NCBI RefSeq assembly: GCF_000151315.2
Contig: NW_011887299.1
Coordinates: 1,447,884 to 1,511,883 of the forward strand
Direction of reading: 5' to 3'
From: Capsaspora owczarzaki ATCC 30864
Taxonomy: Eukaryota; Opisthokonta; Filasterea
DNA: 64,000 nt
Both the position numbers and the translations under genes were made by a program. Under the pieces are notes generated by a model that saw nothing but the letters and a program-made list of their open reading frames with translations, did not search any database and was not told the origin of the DNA. Positions 1 through 10,273 of this stretch are shown here, piece after piece. Every line of letters begins with the position of its first letter. The first letter of the stretch is position 1.

Positions 1-179
1 TTTCTGCTTGCAAAAGCTCTCCTGACAGTCTCAGACAACCCAAAATGGAATTGCTCGGACATTTCGCTTCGTGCTACAGTATGTTTGTGTTTTTTTTTTT
101 AATTGCTCGAATTGTTCTCAGAATACAAGGCTCAGTCTTGCATTTTGTCACTTGAAAACATCATCCTCGCCTTCCCGAC

Positions 180-1781
180 ATGTCCGCCGGGCCCAGCAAG
201 CGCACTCGTCGCCAGCCTGGCGCGGTGGACGCAGTCGTTGTCGACGCCCACGATCGAGCGCTGGTGCATTGGCACAACGCCATCCGCGCAAGACAGCTGC
301 CGCTCAGCAAGATTGGACTCGTACACTTTGATTCACGTAAACATCCACGAACGGGTTTTTCTGAGATTTTGGGTGCTGGTGTTTTTTTTTCTTTTTGCTT
401 CGTGACCCATCTTGCACCCACTTCACCTTCTTTGAAAAACTGACAGATCCAGACCTCGGAATTCCGGATCATCTCCAAGCTGCCACCGTGTTCAAGCCAG
501 ACGAGTTGTACCAGCAGATCGACATTGCTGAATTCATCTTGCCGGCAGTCTTTGCTGGTCACGTCTCGGTTTGTTTAATGCTGTGTGAAGCTGAGGAGTG
601 GCAATGGATGTCTTGAACACCATCTGGAACGAGCTGACTTTTTTGTGTTGTCGGCTACCATCACAACAACAGCACATGCTGTGGATTCGTCCGCCTTGGG
701 CAAGGCAGATCGCAGATGGCAAATATACAATTACCGTTGGCCGCGAGCTGATATCTGGACTTGTCAAAGTGCATTGTGGCGAACAGCTGCTTCCTTACTT
801 TGTGGACGACGGAGCAGCTGTCGAGCGGCTTGAGGCACTCGATGGCCCCTCCTGCAAGACGCTGGCTCTGTGTGTTGCTGCGCTGCCGCTGGTGCCAGCT
901 CAGCATGCATTTCTGTCCGACGCGTCCGTATCGACGTGGATTTTGGACATTGACCTCGACTACTTTTCCACCACCAACCCTTGGCTGCAGGAATTGGCAT
1001 TTCGGAGACCAGCATCGCTCAATGGGGATTTGCGAGTTCTCTCCAGCGTGTTTCTGAACGCAGTGTGGCATGCAGATTTAATCTCTGAGGCGGCTCTCCC
1101 ACCCGGAGTCGATTCTGCCATCTGCGTCGCAATATCGGAAACGCCATTGGTCGATAGTGAATCCATCCGTTCGACTGCAGCCTACTTTGACTACCGACGG
1201 AAATTGGCGTCGCTATTGCAGCTGTTGTGTAGGCTGCCCTCAAGATCAAACAGTGTCGCAGGACAGACGCCGCCAGACAGCGAGGTCTCGTGGCTGACAT
1301 TCCACGACAATCAAGACAGATTTGTCGCAGCTGGTAGTGAGCTTCTCGGGTCGTATCTGCACCAAACCCATGGTCCTGGTGTATTGCTGGTGTATTGCGG
1401 TCGTTTCACGAGCTGTTGCAAAACGTGCACCAGCAGCACCAACAGCAACAAATGGAGCAACAGAAACTCGAGACGGTTCACAAGGACCGTTGGCCCTCCT
1501 TCTCAGTTGACGACCTCGTCCAAACGGGACTGTTGCTCGTGCACCCGCATGTTTGCATGCAGCAAACGGCACTGTCGCAGGCGGTTTCTCAAGTTACGCA
1601 CATGTTGGCGGCTGCACGGTCAAACGGGATGCAACTCCCGGCTTTCATCACGATCGCCACTTCCACGACCGACGGGCACACGCCTGCCAGTCAGGCATCA
1701 GAAATTGAGCAACTCGTTCGTCGTGGCATAACTGCGGGGCTACCCGGTGTGGCATTGTCCTGGATCAACGACACTTTGTAG
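180..1781 (+). CDS. UPF0489 (C5orf22-like) protein, frame broken by an 11-bp tandem duplication
   Basis: Three exons are visible: 180-336, 447-568 and 673-1781, all joined at GT-AG sites in phase. The join gives FDSHPDLGIPDH, the hallmark of the UPF0489 family (human C5orf22), followed by an ILPAVFAGH block and later ILDIDLDYFST. The family has an arginase/deacetylase-like flavour but no established reaction. Codons run cleanly to about 1387. There the unit TGGTGTATTGC is repeated head to tail (1377-1387 and 1388-1398), which shifts the frame. The downstream frame then encodes HELLQNVHQQ... through FITIATSTTDGHTP to the stop at 1779-1781. Omitting one unit restores a single frame, so this is either a recent mutation or a sequencing/assembly error. 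The start at 180 is the first ATG in the exon frame. Function unknown. Confidence 0.8.
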
Positions 1782-1931
1782 TTTTGGCGTCCTTGTCGCA
1801 CAGGTTGTTATTTTGTCGATTGTCGATGATGTTTGGTTTTTTCTTTTCCTGTTATTATTATTATTATTACGTGTCAGATTACTTGTCAAATTCACTCAAA
1901 CTCACTCCTCTTTCACATAGTCGTCGTCGCC

Positions 1932-4855
1932 ATGATGGATTCGAGCGTGATGGCTGAATCCGCGTCTGCTGCTGTGCTGATGGCTGCGTCTGAGGCTGCA
2001 GTCGGCAGTGGCAGCGGCTTCACCAACGCCTTCCCGGGCGTCACCACCAAGCAGTACCCTCGTCTTGCACGCCGCGAGACAAGCGAGTCGCGCTACTGGA
2101 AGCGCTTCAAGGCGAGTGTCTTTGGGCTTACAATGCAAAAAAATCCACATGGCGGCAGAGCGAGGTCATCCAGCTCTCCAGTCAGAACTCGCCCCAGCCA
2201 TGGCCCATCATCATCCTCGTCATCGGCGTCATGATGCTTCAGATGAGTCATGGAGTGTGGGGAGAGGGAGCGCGTGAGAGAGAGAGAGCGGGCAACACGA
2301 ACAATGGACTCGAGTGTGCTGGCTTCATACACTCCCATATCCACACACATACACATGCACATGGCCATTCGGTTTTTGCTGATCCAGAGCTCGGTCGACA
2401 CAACCACACATTGAGCGTACTAGCAAAGAAAGGAGACGAAAAAGTGCTCCAAAGTGATCATGTCCCTCAACTTCTGTCCCTCTGCATCAACCACTCCGCC
2501 TTCCCCCTCGACTCATCATCGGCAAGCTAAAACCCATTCCACTAACATTTGACATTGGCTTGTTTCTGTTTTTGGTTTTGCTCTTTGTCAATACAGTTCC
2601 CAGTGGTCGTCAAAGAGTACTCGGCCGTCTCGCACATTCACTTTTCGCCCACTGCGCCGTGGGATTTCGCAGTGACGAGCTCCACTCGCGTATGTACTGT
2701 ACTCTGAGATGCAGTGGCCATGCCCCCTCCCTCAGCTCACTTGACTGCCATTGTGTAGATCCAAATTTACAGCAAGAAATCCAACACGGTCAAGAAGACA
2801 CTGTCCCGGTTCAAAGACGTTGCATACTGCGGCACGTTCCGTCGTGATGGCAAGCTCCTTGTGGCCGGCGATGAGTCTGGCCTGGTTCAGGTAAATGCCT
2901 CGTTTTTTTCGAGTCTTTAACGAAAGGATTTTTTTTTTGTTTGTTTTGTGTTGTGTTGTTTTGTTTTTTTCTTTTTTGTTTGTTTTGTCGCTCACAAGAA
3001 ACCTCGTCGTTTGTTTCCAGCTCTTGGACCCGAACAGCCGATCTGTCCTGCGCACATTCGCTGGACACCAACGGGCCGTCCATGTCACTCGATTTGCCAC
3101 CGACGACAACCAAATCATGTCTGCCGGCGACGATGCTGTTGTGCGCTGCTGGGACATTCCGGCCGAGCGACAGGTGCTCGCCCTGACTGGTCACACGGAT
3201 TACATTCGCGCTGGTGTTGTGAGCCCAGTGGCGTCGGATGTGTGGTTGACTGGTAATTGCACCGTTGACTTTGTTGGCTTTGGATGTTTGTTTTGTTTGG
3301 TTGGCTTTGGATGTTTGTTTTGTTTGGTTGGTTGGTTGGTTGGTTGGTTGGTTGGTTGGTTGGTTGGTTGGTTGGTTGGTTGGTTGGTTGGTTGGTTGGT
3401 TGTTTGTTGGATGTTTTGCTTACCCGAGGGTTTGTTCGTGTGGCTGCTTTTGGATTGACACCAATCTGCATTGTCCCAATTGCTCTGTAGGAGGATATGA
3501 CCATATGGTCAAGCTCTGGGACACTCGTGCTGGCTCATGCACCATGTCAATGAACCACGGAGCGCCGGTCGAGCAAATCCTGTTCTTCCCTGGCGGTGGT
3601 CTTGCCCTGTCCGCTGGGTCCAACCAGATCAAAGTGTGGGATGTTCTCGCAGGCGGTCGTCTTCTCCAGACCTTCTCCAATCACCAAAAGACAATCACCA
3701 GCATGTGCCTGGACTCGCAGGGCAAGCGCCTGCTCACTGCTTCGCTCGATCAGCACGTCAAAATCCACGATGTTACCGACTACAGCGTGACGCACAGCAT
3801 CAAGTACACTGCGCCCATTTTGAGCATGTCTCTGTCGGTAGGTGATGGCTTTGGCTTGGCGGTGGTGTTTTGGTCTTTGTGGCTTTGTTTGCTCTATCTG
3901 GTTTTCGTCTCACCTTCTGTAAACGTCCCTCTCTATTCATGAACGTAGCCTGACGACACACATCTGGTTGTTGGTATGGCCAATGGTCTTCTCTCAATTC
4001 GCCATCGAGCGGTCAAGACCGCTGAAGTGGTCCGCCAGCTCAAGAGCGAGCGCGCCGTTCGGGGTGGCACGTATCGTTATTTTGTTCGCGGCAAGACTCA
4101 TCAGCCTTCTCAGGTTTGTTTTCTTCCGCGAGTTGATTGTCCTACTTTTACTTTTCTTGCTGTTGCTGCCGTTTTCTGACTCAATCTCAACCTTTACAGG
4201 ATGATTTCAAAGTCGAGGTGCGCCGCAAGCGACGACTAAAGCCGTTTGAGGTGTTTTTGAAAAAGTTCCAGTACCAAAACGCCCTGGACGCAGTGCTGAA
4301 TGTAACCAGATTTGCGCTTGCTTGCGGTAGTCGTCGTCGTTTTTTCGTTCGTGTTCGCCCATTTGCTCACGGCTCTATTCCACCACTCTTGCCCATCATC
4401 AGACTGGTCAGCGCCCAATCATTGTCATCTCTCTATTGGAAGAACTTGTCCACCGCGACGGCTTGCGAATCGCGCTGGCCGGGCGTGACGAGATCACCCT
4501 GGAGCCCCTGATTGTTTTCCTGATCAAGAATATTGCCAATCCGCGCTATTCATCTCTATTGATTGATTTGAGCAACATGCTTTTTGGTATGTCGCTGAGA
4601 CCGTCATTTTGGGGTTTTTTGTTGTATTGGGGTTTTTTTTTTTTTTTCGTTTTTTCGCTGGCGTGGCTTTCTCGAGTATTGACTCCTGCTTGCTTTCGAA
4701 CAGACATTTATACTCCCGCACTCGGTCAGTCGATCGTGATCGATGAGCTCTTTGTCAAGCTTCAACGCGTCATTGCCACCGAGATTGCCTTCCAAAAGCA
4801 ACTTTACCAATTGATTGGCTCGCTGGACATGATTCTTTCTTCCTCGCAATCATGA
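1932..4855 (+). CDS. UTP15: U3 small nucleolar RNA-associated protein 15 (UTP15), SSU processome WD40 protein
   Basis: Nine exons: 1932-2111, 2597-2689, 2759-2890, 3021-3252, 3491-3837, 3949-4113, 4200-4301, 4403-4586 and 4704-4855, giving 528 residues (human UTP15 is about 518). The N-terminal half is a WD40 propeller with repeats ending in CWDIP, LWDTR and VWDVL. The C-terminal UTP15 domain follows ([18 protein letters not shown], then LAGRDE and the [13 protein letters not shown] block). In other eukaryotes UTP15 belongs to the t-UTP/UtpA subcomplex in the nucleolus and is needed for pre-18S rRNA processing and rDNA transcription. Intron 1 appears to use a GC donor (GCGAGT at 2112): ending the exon at Lys60 gives the conserved [14 protein letters not shown] junction, while the nearby GT puts the next exon out of frame. 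Intron 4 carries a GGTT array. Confidence 0.95.
2112..2596 (+). other. Probable GC-AG intron of UTP15
   Basis: The donor reads AAG then GCGAGT, and the acceptor is AATACAG before the TTC codon at 2597. Both flanking exons are phase 0 here, and the joined peptide matches the UTP15 family. No GT near the exon end preserves the frame. Confidence 0.7.
3324..3402 (+). repeat. (GGTT)n tetranucleotide array in UTP15 intron 4
   Basis: About twenty tandem GGTT units with almost no interruptions. Two copies of a 27-bp G/T-rich unit (TTGGCTTTGGATG...) precede it at about 3272-3327. All of it lies between the exon donor at 3253 and the acceptor at 3490. Confidence 0.95.
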
Positions 4856-5106
4856 AGCGGATGAAGTTGTCCTGTCCCATTCATTTGGGGGATTTGTCAC
4901 ACTAATATGAATCGAAATAGAAAAAATACTGCAGAAATCAAAAATAACAATGGATGTGGGTGGTTTTTTTTTTTTTTTGTTTGTTTGTTTGAGGGGTCTT
5001 TGACAACACCAACAATGAATGAATAAAGACAACAAAACAAAATCCACCAAAGACTAGAACTCCAAGCAAGGAAAACAAAAAAACTCAAAGTTAACCCAGC
5101 AGCAGC

Positions 5107-8100
5107 TTATCGCCTGCTGCGAGCCTTGCGATCTCTTCGCTTGGCAGAGCGCACCTCCTTTTTCATACGGCCGTCGACCATCTTGTACGGGCCCTTCATG
5201 CCGCGAGGCTTGGACGAACCATCCTTGCGCGCCACAATGTACTTGACGTCGACCTTCTTTTGGCGAGAGCTGGACTTCATGAGCTTGGCAATCTGGCGAG
5301 CCTTTTGAGCCTCGGTAAGATCTGGGGCGTCGTTGATGGCCTGCGCCTTCTGCTTGGCCTTGGTGACGTTGCGCTCGAGACGCATGCGCTTGCGCGCCTT
5401 GGCCTCGGCCACCTTCTTGATGGGGGTGGCGTTCAGATCGCGCAAGCGTTGGCGGTACTCGCGCACCATCTGCTTGGTGATTGGCAGTGTTGGCTGAATG
5501 TGCTGCACCTCATCCTCGGCAAACCAAGAGGGCATTTCGAGTTTGTCGGCAAAGGCGTAGCGGTGGTACGAGGCATCGACCAGGTCGCGCTTCTTGGCGC
5601 GCGAGAGCATCAGGGTACCGAGAGCCAGACCTTCGGGGGTGAGGGACTGCTTCTTGAGCCGCAGGCTGCGCTCCTTGGGCGTCTCGCCTTCGGGCGCGTC
5701 ATCGTCATCGTCCGAGTCGTGGCGAGCCACATTTTCAGCGGGAACAATTTCAAAGCCATCCGCACTGACAGAGTTGATCGGAGCAGGTCGACCATTCTTA
5801 CTGTTGCGTTGTTGTTGTTGCTGCTGCTTCTGGTTCTTTTGTGGCTGCGCAGCTGCGGCTTGCTTGCCTTGCTTGGCGTGCTTGGAGCTGCTGGCCTTGG
5901 GCTCGTCATCTTCCTCTTCGTCTTCTTCATCATCATCATCATCGTCGTCATCGTCATCTTCATCGCTGGCGTCGGAATCTGCTGCAGCAGCCTTGCCAGA
6001 AGCACGCTTGGCCATGAGCTTGAGTCGTTTGATTTCGAGGTCGTCGTCGTCGTCGTCGGCGCCATTGTCAGCGAACAGCTTGTCGCTAAACCAGAGCTTG
6101 GCCTTCTTGGACGAGGTCAGGGAATTTTCCTCCAGATTGGCCAACAGCGGGTTCTCGTTGCGAGCAGGCGCTCGGAAGACACCCTTGCGCTTGGGCTCGT
6201 CGGCGTCATCGACGGCCATCATGCGTTGCTGCGCGTGCAATTCATCGTCGCTGTCATCCGCGCCGCTCGCATCACTGTCGTCGCCGTCTTCCTCGTCCTC
6301 GTCCTCGTCCTCGCTGCCCTCCATGTCATCCGAGTCGTCCGAATCGTCGCCTTCGTCTTCAACGTGGCCCGTGCCGTCGCGGTCGAGCAGGGAAGAGGTC
6401 ATGTCGGGAACAATCTTTGTCTTGTAGAGCTTCTCCAATTGCTTTTCGCGGCGCTCGTCCTCGTCCAAGCCGGCATACTCGGGATCGTCGGAATCGTCGG
6501 CTTCTTCTGTGGCAGCGGTTGCTGGGTCGATAATGGCACCAGTGGCGTCGCGGAGCTTCTTGACGCGCTTGCCCTTGCGGACGCGAGCGACCTTGGAATT
6601 CTTCTTTTCCTTGTACGCCTCGTACATTTTGTCGAGGTAGCGGTCCATGGCACGCGAGTAGTGGGATTCGCCAGTTTCGTCGTCCGTGTCGTCGTCCTCG
6701 GCGCTGTCAAAGTCATCGTCGTACATGTCCTTGATCGTGACGACCTTTGGTCGCTCCACAACAATATCATGCGATTCCGAGGCGACGTTGAGCAGCTCGG
6801 GAGTGTTGAGCGAATTCACGTCCGCTGCCGCCACGCGCTTGAGGGCGTTGGCCGAGTGGATTGTGTTGAGGTCGAACAGCGTGTCGTCGCGCGCAATGTC
6901 GTGCACGTCGTCGGGAAGATCCATCTTGAGGTTGAGGCGCTCGCGCATCTTGATGCGCTTCTTGTACGCCTTGCGACGAAGGCGCTTGCGCTCGGCCAGG
7001 GCGGCCTTCTCGAGGTCGGACACCTCTGTTTCCATGGCATTCTCGTCGTCAGTGTCTTCCTCGCTGTCTTCGGACGAATCCTCGCTTTCCTCGTCGTCCG
7101 AGTTTTCGCTGCCATCGTCGCCGTCATCGTCGTCCGAGCCCTCCATCTCGCTTCGTGCACGCTTGAGGGCGGTCTCCGGACTCTCGTCTGCTGCTGCCAG
7201 GGCAGCCTTCTTTTTGCCTCCGCTGAGCTTTTCGAGGGCGTCAGAGTACTCGCGCATCAACAGGCGCCAGCGAAGCAGGTTTTTGACTTCGGACTTGCCG
7301 AGAACGCGAATGTCTGCGCAGCACGCCTTGATTTCGTCGGTCGTCTCGCGATGTGTCAAGTAGATGCTGGGCAGCGGGCGCTTTGTGACGGGATCGATGC
7401 CGGGAGAATCGTCAAAGACGATGCGCGCGGCCTGGGCCAGAAAGGTGATTGGCTCGTCGCACAGCACAAACGTCTGGGCGGAGAGCTGACGATGGAAGCC
7501 AGCGTCACCATCCGGGTAGCCGACGGCCTTGGCCTTCTTGGCAGGCTTGTCGCTCATCAAGTCGACAGGCTTGGCGGGCGCCTCGACCTCGGAAAAGATG
7601 TACTTGGGGTCGAACATGCGCGGGTCAATCTTGTCGGGCTTGTTGTAGCCTTGGCAGACGACGAAGATTTCCGCAGACTCGTTACGCGAGGCCTGGGGCT
7701 TGGTGGCGTGGACCTTTTTGAAGAATTGCTGAAAGACCCAGACGAGGGCGTTGTAGTCGGCGGATCGGAAGACCTTGGTAATGTACCAGCCGCCTTGGCC
7801 GAGATGCTCGCAGGCAATCTTGAGCGACATGAGCACAAGTGCTGCCTGGGTGTAGGCATCCTGTGTCCACGACGTACCGACGTTCGGCGCACCGTCGTGC
7901 AGCACGCAATCGACCTTCCACCCTTTCGTCTCCTTGCGAATGGCGGCGCGGCACTTGTCTGTCGTAATGTCCTCCGTCAAGCAGATGACGTTGTGGATGG
8001 GTTTGATTTGCACGCGATCGACGCCGATGATGACGCTGGACACTGGCATGTGCTTTGACGCGACTGTACGAGCGAGCGAGTGAGTGGGCGAGAATGAGAC

Positions 8101-8431
8101 AGTTGGTCAGTCAACAAGGCGCGAATAAAGACGGTCGGCATGATTGTTGTGTGTATGTGTGCCTCGTACCTTGCAGCCAGCCACCAGGCGCTGCGCATAG
8201 ATCGAGCAGGACGCGGGACGTTCCGAGGAAGTTGTACTTGCGATTGAGCTGTCCAAAAGCAATCACAAAAGTGGGTCAAGAACGGGGGGTAAGTTGAGTG
8301 ACGTTGTTGGATTGTAGAGAGCAGCTGATGTGCATCTCAGTTCATCATCAACAAGGATTGATCGTTGAGCTGAAGCAATGGTTGAGTGGCGTATGAATGA
8401 GAGCTGCATTGCGCTGTTGCAGGTTCCAAGA

Positions 8432-8465
<34 letters not shown>

Positions 8466-8534
8466 CGTTGATGCAAGATCTCGCTTTGATTTTTTCGTTC
8501 GTTGGACTTGCTTCTTGTGCACGACCAGCATGAC

Positions 8535-8566
<32 letters not shown>

Positions 8567-9044
8567 ATGGAAGGCGACGACCGAGGGAGCAAAAGCGCCA
8601 CATGGACCAGAACAGCGACCCCTCAATGCCGCCCATTCATTGCGGAGGGACTCTCCGGTGAGCTCTTGCCCACGACGAAGAGCAAAAGGCCCAAGAGAGA
8701 ACTGGAGGGCTGATTGGGACACTGCGAATGGCACTCGGTGTGAACGGAAGAGCGAAGGGGGAGAAGGGAAGGGGGGAGAAGTCCACATGGCAATGGAACT
8801 ACCAGCCAACGAAACACTGCCAAGCACACACACAAGCAGACCCCCTCCCATCCCCCAATCGGACAACCGCCGTTGATGCCACAGACTGGATGGACCTGGG
8901 TGGCGGGGGAGAATGGAAGGTGAAGATCGGTGGTCGCTTTACCTGAATCAGCTTGAAGGCCGCGCGGGAGCGGTAACCAGCTTCCTTGGCAAGCTTGTAG
9001 AACTTGTCGCGGCGGGTCTTGCCCACCTTCTGCTTCTTCGGCAT
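5107..9044 (-). CDS. SPB1: Spb1/FTSJ3-type 27S pre-rRNA 2'-O-methyltransferase
   Basis: Three exons on the minus strand: 9044-8943, 8248-8170 and 8063-5107, giving 1045 residues (yeast Spb1 is about 841). The start [16 protein letters not shown] is the conserved family N terminus. The FtsJ/RrmJ methyltransferase domain covers about residues 20-225, with the SAM-binding APGGW motif and the K-D-K-E set visible ([29 protein letters not shown]). A DUF3381-like middle region follows, then a very long acidic Asp/Glu/Ser tract (about residues 300-760), then the basic Spb1 C-terminal domain ending in RDRKARSRR. In yeast Spb1 methylates the 25S A-loop and acts in 60S assembly in the nucleolus. The extra length is mostly acidic low-complexity sequence. 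Intron 1 (8249-8942) holds CA and CAG microsatellites. Confidence 0.95.
8433..8463. repeat. (CA)n microsatellite in Spb1 intron 1
   Basis: An uninterrupted run of about 15 CA dinucleotides, inside the intron 8249-8942. Confidence 0.9.
8538..8566. repeat. (CAG)n microsatellite in Spb1 intron 1
   Basis: Nine to ten tandem CAG units inside the first intron of the Spb1 gene, so not translated in that gene. Confidence 0.85.
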
Positions 9045-10273
9045 GGATGAAGAGAAGGAGTGAAAGAGAGAGAGAGAAGGAGGGGGAAAAAAAAAAAAAA
9101 AAGACTGAGAACGCAGATTCTGAGACGGGCGTGTATTTTTTTTGGTTTATTGCAACTCCAACTGCGAAACAAGCAACGCCAGCTCGTGCAGCGCAGTTGA
9201 GCCCGACGCTCAGTCAACCAGAGGTCGAGGTGCAGCGCAGTTGAACTCGACGCTCAGTCAACCAGAGGTCGAGGTTGAGCGTCCAACAGAGATTCGCTGC
9301 TTTTTGCGATTGTTCATCGGTTTTGATTCAATTCAAACAAAAAAAGCTTTCCACAGTCATGGGTTTTGCACGAGGACATCAGGTTTGTGTTGCATCGAGT
9401 TGAATTGAATGAATGAATGAAAGAGATTGAACGATCCCACTCTTCCGTTCTTCCGCCGAAACAATCCCGCCTCGCCTCGGGTCTTTGTTGTACAAAGGCA
9501 AAGACGAAGGGCATCGCCTGTGGTGCTACTGCACTGTGGGGGTGAGAAAAGCGGAGGTTTTGGATTTTGATGACCTCGTCGTGCAATTTCAGCCACAGTT
9601 GAAGTTTTGAAGCCCTCCCCTTCCCTCAGCCTGTTTCGTGCGACTGCAATTGGAGGGGGTGGGGTAGGTGCGATGAGAGACAGAGACAGAGTGTGAGTGA
9701 GAGTGTGAGTGTGAGTGGGGGGCGATGATGATCTGGGCTCACGTGGTGGAACTCGCCTGCTGACCTCAAAGCGAAACAATCGCCAGCAAACCAGATTGCA
9801 GGGATTTATGGAGAAGCCAAAAGAAAAGAAAAGCAAAAGCACGAGACGAGGACGGATGAGAGTGAAGACGATGATGATGATGATGATGATGATGAAAGCG
9901 TGTTTGATGATGAGGCAGAAGAGCGTTCAATAGAAGAGAACAGACAGAGAGAGAGAGCGAGAGAAGGCGAAAGGAGAATGGGGAAGAAAGGCACAGAACT
10001 GTGAGAGTTTTGCCTCACTTCACTACACTTTGCTTCAGATTGCGACTCGGCTCGCTGGCACTCATCAGATTGAGACATTGAGACATTTGCTTCGTTTGGT
10101 TTTTGGTTTGAGTGGAAAAGGGGAGGGAAGTTCACTCTCTTCGCTCGAATTTTTATTTGGTTTGGTTTTGGAACTGTGGATGGAAAAAAACCTCAAACCA
10201 CTGGCTTTTCACTGACCTTTGTTGCTGCTTGCTGCTTTTTGAATTGAAAACGTTGCAGTTGAACAAGACTCCA
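9045..10273. other. Divergent intergenic region between SPB1 and PHGDH
   Basis: No convincing gene. It holds the presumed promoters of both flanking genes, A/G-rich tracts, a TGATGA run near 9870-9892 and the 44-bp duplication at 9188-9275. A TTGCAG at 10252-10257, just before the PHGDH start, could be the acceptor of a 5'UTR intron. Confidence 0.6.
9188..9275. repeat. 44-bp tandem duplication upstream of SPB1
   Basis: Two copies (9188-9231 and 9232-9275) start with GCAGCGCAGTTGA and share CGACGCTCAGTCAACC then AGAGGTCGAGGT. They differ at only a couple of bases. The duplication lies in the shared upstream region of the SPB1/PHGDH pair. Confidence 0.9.

Noticed and set aside
3258-3458. Gly/Trp/Leu/Val repeat peptide from the GGTT array
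   Set aside because: It lies wholly inside UTP15 intron 4, between a good donor and acceptor.
5260-8058. A 932-residue plus-strand open frame opposite Spb1
   Set aside because: It is the antisense shadow of the GC3-biased Spb1 exon: it lacks recognisable motifs, is Leu/Val-rich in the manner of reverse-complemented Asp/Glu/Lys codons, and the minus frame is clearly Spb1.
9040-9140. Poly-A and A/G-rich sequence as a retroposed poly-A tail
   Set aside because: No gene-like sequence precedes it; similar homopolymers occur in almost every non-coding segment of the window.
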